Shown in pieces: positions 5,541 through 12,272 of a stretch of 12,272 bases of DNA; position 1 is the first letter of the stretch; each line of letters opens with the position of its first letter. A program made the translations under genes and the position numbers. The stretch is from the NCBI GenBank assembly GCA_025352185.1, contig JANXTV010000152.1:1-12272 (forward strand). Direction: 5' to 3'. A model generated the notes under the pieces. That model was not told where the DNA came from, did no database searches, and saw only the letters and a program-made list of their open reading frames with translations. Origin of the DNA: Oligoflexia bacterium. GTDB taxonomy: Bacteria; Bdellovibrionota; UBA1018.

Positions 5541-6344
5541 AAAAAAAGGTAGAACTAAAAGCGAGATAACCGGAAGCGAAGCGAAGCAAACGACGATGAG
5601 GGCGCCCGCCGGAACGTCCCACGCGTAACTCAGGCCCAGACCCAGGCCGCTTAAAACGAATCCGAGAATCCACCCGAACAGGAGGCGAGCCCGTATCGTC
5701 TTAAAGAGAAGCGTACCCATCACGGCGGGAACGATTAGGTACGCGAAGACTTGCAGCACACCCGCCATACTCACCGAAGAAGTAATCACCACCCCAAAGA
5801 GCGCGTAAAAGAGAAAGTCCCAGACCCCGGTCTTCCCTCCGTGCTTTCCGAACGATACGGCGAGTAACGGACCGCGGAATATATAGTGGACGACGGAGAC
5901 GACGCCGTAAATCGCCGCGGTTTTCGCGACGTCCGGCCAGGTGACCCAGAGAACCTGCCCGACGAGAAGATCTTTAATGTGTTCTGCTCCGTGCGCAATT
6001 TTATCGACGGTGAGAACGACCGCCGCAGACGCAAGCGCGTAGACAATCCCGATGATGGCTTCCTGAGAAAATATCCTTTCATGTCGACGAGCGAGGGCGA
6101 AGAGCGCAGCGGCGCAAAACGTACTCCCGAGCGAGATAAAGTAGGTCGCGGGAGAATGGTGATCAAAACCGAGAAAGACGGCGATCGTCGCACCCAGTGC
6201 CGCCACCTGGGCGAGACTGAGATCGACGAAAATGACCCCACGTGCGAGCACGTGGAGTCCGAGGTAACAATGGATGCCCGCCAGAATGAGGCACATCGCG
6301 AATGGGGCGGCGAGGAAATGCAGTGCGGTCACGGTGGCGGACAT
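5526..6344 (-). CDS. znuB: ZnuB-type metal ABC transporter permease (ABC-3 family)
   Basis: This is a 272-residue, highly hydrophobic protein of the ABC-3 permease family, with about eight membrane segments. Family features include ARGVIFVDLSLAQVAALGA near residues 34-52, the conserved QEAIIGIVYALASAAVVL stretch, and VSMAGVLQVFAYLIVPAVMG in the C-terminal half. It forms the inner-membrane channel for Zn or Mn delivered by the binding protein encoded just upstream. I start it at the ATG at 6344, four bases after the stop of the binding-protein gene; the frame extends 28 codons further up into that gene, but the extension is hydrophilic and unlike the family. AAGGG about 10 nt upstream is a possible ribosome binding site, so translation is probably coupled. 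Zinc rather than manganese is inferred from the binding protein. No ATPase gene follows; the next gene downstream is convergent. Confidence 0.92.
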   Translation of the reverse strand: MSATVTALHFLAAPFAMCLILAGIHCYLGLHVLARGVIFVDLSLAQVAALGATIAVFLGFDHHSPATYFISLGSTFCAAALFALARRHERIFSQEAIIGIVYALASAAVVLTVDKIAHGAEHIKDLLVGQVLWVTWPDVAKTAAIYGVVSVVHYIFRGPLLAVSFGKHGGKTGVWDFLFYALFGVVITSSVSMAGVLQVFAYLIVPAVMGTLLFKTIRARLLFGWILGFVLSGLGLGLSYAWDVPAGALIVVCFASLPVISLLVLPFFRKNP

Positions 6345-6348
6345 CGGT

Positions 6349-7245
6349 TTATTTCCCTTCGATGGATTTAACGAGAGTTTCGTAGAGGTCGTCGAGCTTC
6401 GTGATTCCCGGAGCACCGTCGACGGCAACCGGAACGGTCACGGTCCGGACCAGGGGAGCTTCCTGTTTAATTTTCGTCGTCACGGTCGGATCGAAGTAGT
6501 TTTCGACGAGGATCAGCGGAATTTTTTGCGTCTTAATCAGGCCGATCACCTCGATGATGTGCCCACTCGTCGGAGGAATGCCGGGCTTCGGTTCGAGAAT
6601 CGCGGGAGTTTCGAGCGAGAAGCGGGTGAGGAAGTAGGTGAGCGTTTTATGGTAAGTGATGACTTTCTTCACGCCCGTTTTCGCGATCCTCGCCATCCAG
6701 GCCTTCGTTTTTTCCGTGAGTCGGGCATTTAAAGCGTCGGCGTTCTTCGCGTAGGTCGCCGCATTCGGCGGATCGAGTTCCCCTAGCTTCTTTCCAATAA
6801 GAAGCGCGGCCTTTCCCACCCGTATCGGATCGAGAGTGAAATGCGGATTCCCGTCGGGATGGACGTCGCCGTCGGCCCGACTGATTTTGCCGGTCGGAAC
6901 CTCGAGCGGGTCAATCGCGGGCCCGATCTCGAGGTTTCCCTTTTCACCGGCCTTAATTTTCGGATTTCGCGAACCACTCAGGATACTCGGCAACCATCCC
7001 ACTTCGAGTTCGAGACCGTTCGAGATGATGAGATCGGCTTTACTTGCTTTCACCATGAACGAAGGTTTCGCCTCGATGAAGTGGGGATCTTGCGTTCCTT
7101 TCGCGATGCTCTCGACCGAAGCGAGAGATCCCGCGACTTCGGCGGCGATGGCCCGAAGATCGGTCGTGGTGGTGACGATGTTTAGCGAAGCGGACGCGGA
7201 TCCGCTGAGCAAGGTAATGAATAGGCAGTATTTAAGTGAATTCAT
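6349..7245 (-). CDS. znuA: ZnuA-type periplasmic metal-binding protein
   Basis: This 298-residue protein is the substrate-binding component of a metal ABC transporter (TroA/ZnuA cluster). A signal peptide ends near SASA-S (about 19-20). Expected metal ligands are visible: H55 in DPHFIEAKPS, H135 in GNPHFTLDP, H199 in TYHKTLTYF, and a possible acidic ligand D276 in AVDGAPG. A histidine at the third position is typical of zinc-binding members, whereas manganese proteins such as PsaA carry Glu there. The long His-rich loop of E. coli ZnuA is replaced by a short segment, GDVHPDGNPH. The ribosome binding site AGAGGA, 5 nt before the ATG, lies in the 12-nt gap after the porin stop. It should capture metal in the periplasm and hand it to the permease encoded next. 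Confidence 0.93.
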   Translation of the reverse strand: MNSLKYCLFITLLSGSASASLNIVTTTTDLRAIAAEVAGSLASVESIAKGTQDPHFIEAKPSFMVKASKADLIISNGLELEVGWLPSILSGSRNPKIKAGEKGNLEIGPAIDPLEVPTGKISRADGDVHPDGNPHFTLDPIRVGKAALLIGKKLGELDPPNAATYAKNADALNARLTEKTKAWMARIAKTGVKKVITYHKTLTYFLTRFSLETPAILEPKPGIPPTSGHIIEVIGLIKTQKIPLILVENYFDPTVTTKIKQEAPLVRTVTVPVAVDGAPGITKLDDLYETLVKSIEGK

Positions 7246-7257
7246 TTTTTCCTCTAA

Positions 7258-8364
7258 TCAGTAGGCGTGGGCGGGATGAGCGCCGATCGTGATGTTGTAT
7301 TGGAAGGAAACGGTATGGTCCGACTTTTCGCGGTCGTCCGCTTTCGTGTGGTCGTACTGGAGCCGAAGTCCGGAGAATTCGCTCGGAAGGAACGCGAGGA
7401 GGGCGCTTTGCTTCGTGACCCGTGCGAATTCGGTCGGCTTCGGAAGTCCGAGAACCTCACCGCGGGCCTGGGCCCACCACCGTTCGGCGAATTGGTACTG
7501 AACGTAAGTCGTTAGGCCACCGAGTTTCGCGACGTCGTTTCCGCTACCATCAGTAAGACCTTTACGATTCGCTCCGAGGTATTCGGAATTCCAGATGAGC
7601 GAGCGGTACTTCCCACCCTCGGAAGGCCGCCACTTCACGGTGAGGTCGCCTCCGTAGGCGGTGGCGGTCTTCTCGAGCGAGTTTTTTCCCCGCGTTCCGG
7701 AGAGGCCGAATTCGAGAGTCGTATCGTCCGATAGATCCCAGAGATTCTTTAACCGAACGAGGGCTCCGATTTCTCCAGATTCCCGACTCCTATAAAGTTC
7801 GGAATTTCCGGGCGTGAATCCCTGCACGGTGATTTCGGAGAACCATGGCGCCGGGACGAGTACGGCGGCGGAAACGGCGGTCTCGTTTAGACCCTCGTCG
7901 CCGACGAGGGCCGATTGAAAAAGCGGAGCGTCGATAAAGGGATAAGCGTGGGTGTGGAGTTGGTTGTGTTTTCCGAGGCCGAGCTTCATTTTTCCCGCGC
8001 GGATCGTAACCCCCGGTAGGCTGATTGTCTCGAGGTAAACTTCCTCGGGGTCGATACCGTATTCGGTACTCCCATTCGCCGCCGGCGTCGTGTCGGTTTG
8101 GCTCACTGAGAAGAGAGCGACCGCCTTAAAGTAGACGTCGACGTCGGAACTGAGTTGGATTTCGGCCTCTTGGAGGCGAACTCCATTATGGTCGGGATTG
8201 CTTCGGTTGTTGGAGATGCCCGTTCCCTGCCGGATCAGTCCGAGAAAATTAGCGCTGAGATCGGGATTAAATGCTTTCCCCGAGGCCGCGCGCGCGGCCG
8301 GAAAGTAAAATAGGAAAGAAGACAGTGCGACGGCTAGAAGCCGCCCTTGAATAGGATGTTTCAT
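7258..8364 (-). CDS. Predicted outer-membrane porin-like barrel of the zinc operon
   Basis: This 368-residue protein has a signal peptide of about 26 residues (FPAARA-A). The mature sequence is rich in amphipathic strands such as GVTIRAGKMKLGLGKHNQLH, GDLTVKWRPS and TTYVQYQFAERWWAQARGEV, and it ends in a strand plus the His-containing tail IGAHPAHAY. It looks like a large porin-type barrel. GGAG 5 nt before the ATG supports the start. It lies 12 nt before the metal-binding protein gene and 39 nt after the small His/Cys protein gene on the same strand. The simplest inference is that it lets zinc across the outer membrane for the ABC system. Other histidines on or near strands (GKHNQLHTHAYPF) could bind metal. 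There is no TonB plug, so it is not a ZnuD-like receptor. Specificity is inference. Confidence 0.85.
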   Translation of the reverse strand: MKHPIQGRLLAVALSSFLFYFPAARAASGKAFNPDLSANFLGLIRQGTGISNNRSNPDHNGVRLQEAEIQLSSDVDVYFKAVALFSVSQTDTTPAANGSTEYGIDPEEVYLETISLPGVTIRAGKMKLGLGKHNQLHTHAYPFIDAPLFQSALVGDEGLNETAVSAAVLVPAPWFSEITVQGFTPGNSELYRSRESGEIGALVRLKNLWDLSDDTTLEFGLSGTRGKNSLEKTATAYGGDLTVKWRPSEGGKYRSLIWNSEYLGANRKGLTDGSGNDVAKLGGLTTYVQYQFAERWWAQARGEVLGLPKPTEFARVTKQSALLAFLPSEFSGLRLQYDHTKADDREKSDHTVSFQYNITIGAHPAHAY

Positions 8365-8403
8365 GATTGCTCCGTGAATCGTTTTTAGTAGTTAAGACGC
8401 GAA

Positions 8404-8751
8404 TTAGGCGGCGTAAACCGGCGGAGCACGGGAGGGAGGGAGGACGCATCGGGATGCGGCGAGTGGAGTTCCGACCGCCACCGATTCGAGCACGAAATTC
8501 GTCGCGTCGATAACGAGAGTCGGAAAGAAAGTTTCCGAGGAGACGAGGAAGGAAAAGGCGCGGCAGAGGTCGCATCCGTCGGTCGCTAATTGCGCGGAAC
8601 TCGATTCGGTTTGGAGATGGGCGGCCTGAACGGCGTGTCCGAGGTGGTGGGTCGGGACGGTGACGGCTTCGTACCCGAGCGAAAGCACCGCGGCGATCGC
8701 GATGAGTGTGGAGGTCTTCCGTAACGTGGAGAAAAGTTTTCTCAGAAGCAC
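8404..8751 (-). CDS. Small exported or membrane protein with His and Cys motifs
   Basis: This protein of about 115 residues has a basic N-terminus and one hydrophobic segment (about 14-29), followed by H35, H36, H39, H45 and a CxxC (C60-C63) in DGCDLCRAF, and a C-terminal SRAPPV. The layout (one anchor or signal, clustered His, CxxC, Pro-rich end) recalls DUF2946-type small proteins found near metal genes, but I cannot confirm membership. The start is uncertain: GTG at 8751 overlaps the AGAGGG that would serve as ribosome binding site, and no in-frame ATG exists. CTG at 8745 would be better spaced but is rare. As first gene of the zinc operon it may bind, sense or shuttle metal; that is inference from position and residues. 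Confidence 0.72.
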   Translation of the reverse strand: MLLRKLFSTLRKTSTLIAIAAVLSLGYEAVTVPTHHLGHAVQAAHLQTESSSAQLATDGCDLCRAFSFLVSSETFFPTLVIDATNFVLESVAVGTPLAASRCVLPPSRAPPVYAA

Positions 8752-8757
8752 CCTCTA

Positions 8758-8786
8758 CTTATGGAGAGTTTTCGGTAGACTGTCAA
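8758..8786 (-). promoter_or_regulatory. Sigma-70-type promoter for the zinc-uptake operon
   Basis: On the minus strand, a perfect -35 TTGACA (8786-8781) is followed after 17 nt by CATAAG (8763-8758), a 4/6 match to the -10. The site lies in the 47-bp gap between the adenosine deaminase stop and the first gene of the metal cluster. The predicted start falls at about 8751, the first base of the GTG proposed as start codon, which suggests a leaderless or nearly leaderless message. I saw no convincing Zur operator. Confidence 0.6.
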
Positions 8787-8798
8787 TCGACGGAAATC

Positions 8799-9755
8799 TT
8801 AATTCTCGTTAATGAAAGAGTGAGCGTTCGCGTCGTCAAACGATTTACGGATTTGGACGTCGGACATGCGCATCGAATTCTTGGCAATTCCGATTTCGTC
8901 CGAGAGTCGGTTTCCGAAAATGCTCGGATCATCGGTATTTAAGGAAACGGGGATCCCAAACTCGAAGCAGGTACGGAAGGGATGGGTAGAATAATCGGGC
9001 CAGGCACTGGTGATCCGGTTTGAAGTCGGACACATTTCGAGGAGGATCTGCTTCTCCCGGAGGTAATCCATCAGTTCGGGATCTTCAACCGAACGGATAC
9101 CATGTCCAATTCGTTTCGCACCCAGGTCTTCGAGCGCGCTCCATACGGAATCGGGTCCGGAGGCTTCGCCCGCGTGGATCGTAATATTTGCGCCACTGGC
9201 GACGACGGGCTTCATGGCGTGCCAGTAGAGAGAATTCGGGTAGAGGGCTTCGTCACCCGCGAGATCAAATCCGATAAAGCGGTCATCGTGTTTTAAGTAG
9301 AACTCGATCGTCTTCTCGATCGACGCCATTCCAAAGTCACGTGATCCGATACAAATCAGCCCCGTTTTAAGGCCAGGATTTTCGGCTTGGGCGCGTTTTA
9401 ATCCGGCGTCGAACCCGTCAAGCGAGTCGATCCAGGGAAGTTTTGAGAGATCGGTGATGAATCCAGGCGAGTAGCGAAACTCGATTTTATGGATCCCTTC
9501 GGCGAATGCGTCGCACGCGACTTCGTAAGCGACTCGCTCAAGCACGTCCGGACGGTCTTGGACCTGCTGATAGAGAGTGAATTTTGCGAGTACCCGCCCA
9601 AGATCTTCCATCGGTTCGCGGAGAATAAACTCCTTTTCGAATTCAGCGAGCGAAGTACTCGTCGGCACCAGTCCACGCTCCTGCGCGAGTTCGAGTAAAG
9701 TCGAAAGGCGCATCGAAACGTCGAGGTGCCGATGAAGTTCGGTATAACCGCGCAT
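8799..9755 (-). CDS. add: Adenosine deaminase
   Basis: This 318-residue enzyme of purine salvage hydrolyses (deoxy)adenosine to (deoxy)inosine and ammonia; it is cytoplasmic and zinc-dependent. Signature motifs, numbered from the ATG at 9755: ELHRHLD with zinc ligands H8 and H10, HAGE with zinc ligand H194 and proton donor E197, RIGHG with H218, CPTSN (242-246), and LNTDDP with zinc ligand D275. The length is close to the usual 330-350. The ATG overlaps the fabI stop by one base (TGATG), with GGGA in the end of fabI as ribosome binding site, so translation is probably coupled. The preceding TTG would add one residue and is less likely. A related deaminase (adenine or aminodeoxyfutalosine) cannot be fully excluded, but the motifs favour adenosine. 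Confidence 0.93.
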   Translation of the reverse strand: MRGYTELHRHLDVSMRLSTLLELAQERGLVPTSTSLAEFEKEFILREPMEDLGRVLAKFTLYQQVQDRPDVLERVAYEVACDAFAEGIHKIEFRYSPGFITDLSKLPWIDSLDGFDAGLKRAQAENPGLKTGLICIGSRDFGMASIEKTIEFYLKHDDRFIGFDLAGDEALYPNSLYWHAMKPVVASGANITIHAGEASGPDSVWSALEDLGAKRIGHGIRSVEDPELMDYLREKQILLEMCPTSNRITSAWPDYSTHPFRTCFEFGIPVSLNTDDPSIFGNRLSDEIGIAKNSMRMSDVQIRKSFDDANAHSFINEN

Positions 9756-10546
9756 CAAATTCCCATCATGTGGGCGCCGCTATCCACCATCATCGTCGTA
9801 CCGGTAATATGTTTGCCACCCGGGCCGCAAAGGAAGGCTGCGAGCGCACCGACGTCGGACTGCTCGATATTTTCGCGGAGGGGAACTTTCTCTTCGGACT
9901 TTGAGAGCATATCGCGGAAGTTACGAATTCCGGCGGCAGCTAATGTCTTTACCGGACCGGCCGAAATAGCGTTTACCCGGATCTTCTTCGGTCCAAGATC
10001 ATTTGCGAGGTAACGAACCGTTGCTTCGAGTGTCGCCTTCGCGACCCCCATGACGTTATAGTTCTGCACGACGCGCGTGGCGCCGATGTACGAGAGAGTA
10101 ATAATCGCGGCCTCGCGCCCTTCCATCAGGGGTTCGGCTCGCTTCGAAAGTGCGACGAGCGAATAGGCGCTCACGTCCATCGAGAGGAGAAAACCTTCTC
10201 GGTTCGTGTCGATGAAGCGGCCTTCGAGATCTTCACGATTCGCGAACGCGATCGAGTGGATTAAAAAATCGAGTCCGTTCCATTCGGATTTCACGCGCGC
10301 AAATACCGAATCCATTTCCGCGTCGCTCTGGGCATTCATCGGTAGAATGAGTTTCGAACTTACGCTTTCGGCAAGGGGTCGAACCCGGCGTTCGAGCGTG
10401 TCCCCCATATAGGTGAAGGCGAGTTCACAGCCCGCGGCGTGGAGGTGTTCCGCGATCGCCCAGGCGAGACTTCGGTCGTTCGCGACGCCGACAATCAGCG
10501 CCTTTTTTCCCGCGAGGGGTTTTAGAGATAGAGGAAAGTGGTCCAT
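9755..10546 (-). CDS. fabI: Enoyl-[acyl-carrier-protein] reductase (NADH), FabI type
   Basis: This 263-residue short-chain dehydrogenase carries out the last reduction in each round of type II fatty acid synthesis (trans-2-enoyl-ACP to acyl-ACP, with NADH). The cofactor motif is GVANDRSLAWAIA (20-32), the divergent FabI form of the Rossmann glycine motif. Catalytic residues are Y153, Y163 and K170, in the typical spacing Y-x6-K within NYNVMGVAK. The stretch RVNAISAGPVKTLAA (190-204) and the end ITGTTMMVDSGAHMMGI are classic FabI. Length is normal. It starts 17 nt after the stop of the barrel protein gene, with only a weak GAGA upstream of the ATG. The downstream deaminase gene overlaps its stop. 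It should be an essential membrane-lipid enzyme unless another enoyl reductase exists elsewhere. Confidence 0.97.
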   Translation of the reverse strand: MDHFPLSLKPLAGKKALIVGVANDRSLAWAIAEHLHAAGCELAFTYMGDTLERRVRPLAESVSSKLILPMNAQSDAEMDSVFARVKSEWNGLDFLIHSIAFANREDLEGRFIDTNREGFLLSMDVSAYSLVALSKRAEPLMEGREAAIITLSYIGATRVVQNYNVMGVAKATLEATVRYLANDLGPKKIRVNAISAGPVKTLAAAGIRNFRDMLSKSEEKVPLRENIEQSDVGALAAFLCGPGGKHITGTTMMVDSGAHMMGI

Positions 10547-10563
10547 TGAACATTCTCTGCCAT

Positions 10564-12272
10564 TTAAAAGGGGAGAAGTGAAGAGGCGGTTATCGAAAAG
10601 AAGACCTCCCCTTCGCCAAAAGCGTCATGATTGAATCCATAGTGATAATCGACACCTAAGGTAAATGGAACGTAGAGTAAAGCGGTGAGACCGAGCTTCA
10701 GTCCGGCGCCCGCGGACGGGAGGTGTTGGTACTTCGCCGAAGATGAAGGCCGATACGTGTCTTCCGCAAAGAGGTTCATCGTCATTTGATTGAAAAAGAG
10801 CGGGTTCGTGCCGAGTCCGCGGAATATCTGGGCGACGGGAAACTTTAGATCGGCGGACAGGGTGACCGCTTCCCGTGATGAAAAGGTAATCAGTGGATAC
10901 CCGCGAATCGCGAATTCGTCGAAACTATCGGTATAGAGTGGATTCAAGGTACGTGACCTTTTTCCTCGCGATAGGGCGCTCGCGTCGAGAAAAGAAAAAT
11001 CACGGCGGTCTACTTTCATCGCTTTCAGGGTCGGCGCAAGGACGGCGTGGCCCCCGAGGTTAAAGTACTGGGTGTGTTTAAAGATTCCCTTAAAAATGTC
11101 CTCGTCACCGAGATCGTAGCGGCGAACTCCGATCTGGGTAACGCTTCCGCGTTCGGGTGAAACGGCCAAGCGGGAGCTCCGTGAATTTCGGTATTCGAAT
11201 GAAAGATCCTGTTGCGGGACCTTTCGCGTTCGGAAAAGCAGGCTCGGAGATCCGCCGGCTAGGTCGTAGTAGGAGTCCTGTTCGACCAGAAACGTCGCGG
11301 TGGGGGTAAAGCGGGAAGAAGTGCCCTGGAAGGGGAAACTCAGTACTCCTCCCGTGCGGGCTTTTTGGGTGTATCCAGGGAAGATCGTCCCGGCGATGGC
11401 ATTCTTCGGGGAAACGACGTCACTCGTTAATTTAGATGCGATCAGCGAAAGGGTCGGTCCGAAACTTCGGTTTTCGTATTGGACCGAGAAGTCATTCGAT
11501 TTTGCGGTCGAGTCGTGGGCCGCAAAAAGAAAGTATTGGTGACGAAAGGTATTATCATAACCGAAGATTTCGCCACCAACGTAGGTGGTATTCGTATCGG
11601 CGATGAAGAGTGGCGCCCACTGGCGGGGGAGGAGCGTCCCGAGCGCCGAATAGTTTTCGACGGGATAGTTCCCGGTGCCGGGTTTCGCACTCACTTTACC
11701 GGGTGCCGTCGGAACCGTTTCGTCATTTTTAACCCGAACTTTTTCGGGATCTATCCCCGCCGGAAAAATTTCTACTTGGGCGATCGAAAATCCGGAGGCC
11801 GAGAGGTGGGAGGCGTAAAGTTCGGGCCCACGGAAAGAAGGTAACCAAAGGCCGCCCAGCACGTTGGTCACGAGGGTCGATTTTCCGCCGGATTCAAAGC
11901 GATAGAGGTTATCGACCCCGGATTTATCCGAGACAAAATAGAGCGTACCCTTCGGTCCGAAGGCCGGGAAGCGATTCCGAAATTCATCCGCGAAGAGGGG
12001 ACTCGCCGAATTTCTGTCGAATGCGTAATAATGGAGTGACTCCTTTAAATTTCCGTCGACCTTCCAACTAAATACGATTCCTTTTTCGTCGGGAGTGAAT
12101 TTCGGGTTCGAGATGCGGTCTCCGGGAGGGGCATCGACGATTTTTCGCTTTGATTCGAGCACGAGTCGGCCGTCTCGGTAAGTTAAGCGTCCTAAAATGA
12201 GGTCCGTACCCATTTCCGAGGATTCGGTGAACACGATTTGTTTTCCGTCCTTAGAAAGGTCGGGATCTTTTG
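10564..12272 (-). CDS. TolB-like propeller fused to Omp85-type barrel (5' end outside window)
   Basis: The frame stays open to the window edge, giving 568 visible residues; a GTG at 12234 is internal. The first visible residues KDPDLSKDGKQIVF are a TolB/PD40 propeller blade, followed by similar blades around NPKFTPDEKGIVFSW, RFPAFGPKGTLYFVSDKSG and WLPSFRGPELYASHL. A linker of about 50 residues containing TLLPRQWAPLF leads into a barrel region of about 350 residues. This has many Ser/Arg-rich strands, the Omp85 loop-6 motif IRGY (encoded at 10908-10897), and the terminal aromatic SLLPF expected of an outer-membrane barrel. No POTRA domain is visible, though one could lie upstream. It is probably an outer-membrane protein of the BamA/TamA superfamily with a periplasmic propeller. 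The substrate is unknown. It is the first visible gene of the run with fabI and add. Confidence 0.87.
   Translation of the reverse strand, partial: KDPDLSKDGKQIVFTESSEMGTDLILGRLTYRDGRLVLESKRKIVDAPPGDRISNPKFTPDEKGIVFSWKVDGNLKESLHYYAFDRNSASPLFADEFRNRFPAFGPKGTLYFVSDKSGVDNLYRFESGGKSTLVTNVLGGLWLPSFRGPELYASHLSASGFSIAQVEIFPAGIDPEKVRVKNDETVPTAPGKVSAKPGTGNYPVENYSALGTLLPRQWAPLFIADTNTTYVGGEIFGYDNTFRHQYFLFAAHDSTAKSNDFSVQYENRSFGPTLSLIASKLTSDVVSPKNAIAGTIFPGYTQKARTGGVLSFPFQGTSSRFTPTATFLVEQDSYYDLAGGSPSLLFRTRKVPQQDLSFEYRNSRSSRLAVSPERGSVTQIGVRRYDLGDEDIFKGIFKHTQYFNLGGHAVLAPTLKAMKVDRRDFSFLDASALSRGKRSRTLNPLYTDSFDEFAIRGYPLITFSSREAVTLSADLKFPVAQIFRGLGTNPLFFNQMTMNLFAEDTYRPSSSAKYQHLPSAGAGLKLGLTALLYVPFTLGVDYHYGFNHDAFGEGEVFFSITASSLLPF

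Noticed and set aside
6274..6732. Plus-strand open frames opposite znuA and znuB
   Set aside because: They are shadows of the two transporter genes, whose frames show signal peptide, metal ligands and membrane segments.
8770..8830. Zur or Fur operator at the zinc operon promoter
   Set aside because: Only a weak TTAA-6nt-TTAA pattern was found, inside the end of the deaminase gene; it does not match a known Zur palindrome well enough to report.

Overview
This window comes from a Gram-negative bacterium of moderate to high GC content. It encodes outer-membrane barrels, a lipoprotein with a clear lipobox, a sigma-54 activator of the NtrC type and a diguanylate cyclase. The mix resembles Bdellovibrionota or another former deltaproteobacterial lineage. 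That placement is a guess from gene content, because there is no rRNA or other phylogenetic marker in the window. Stop codons are standard. Ordinary genes favour TCG/ACG/GCG-type codons.

Region 1 (1-2422, + strand) is a two-component pair: the 3' end of a histidine kinase, then an NtrC-family response regulator with REC, AAA+ and Fis-type HTH domains. A 200-nt tail follows, carrying two copies of a 36-nt hairpin repeat and then an intrinsic terminator. Region 2 (2421-4452, - strand) is a lipoprotein built from cysteine-paired Sel1/Hcp-like repeats, followed 49 nt later by a small predicted outer-membrane barrel. Region 3 (4489-5540, + strand) is a soluble diguanylate cyclase gene. It is preceded by a good sigma-54 promoter candidate and followed by a hairpin-rich, probably non-coding stretch ending in a long-stem terminator. 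This terminator overlaps the 3' end of the convergent znuB-like gene.

Region 4 (5526-8786, - strand) is a metal-uptake cluster: a promoter, a small His/Cys exported protein, a porin-like outer-membrane protein, a ZnuA-type binding protein and a ZnuB-type permease. Outer-membrane, periplasmic and inner-membrane steps are all present, but no ATPase gene is. The three-histidine site in the binding protein argues for zinc. Region 5 (8799-12272, - strand) is a tight gene run: a TolB-like propeller fused to an Omp85-type barrel (truncated by the window edge), then fabI, then adenosine deaminase. The last two overlap as TGATG.

The observations most worth following are the structured RNA candidate at about 5338-5540, the missing ATPase and the small His/Cys protein in the zinc cluster, the possible sigma-54 control of cyclic-di-GMP synthesis, and the propeller-Omp85 fusion. 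No mobile element, CRISPR array, tRNA or rRNA was seen.
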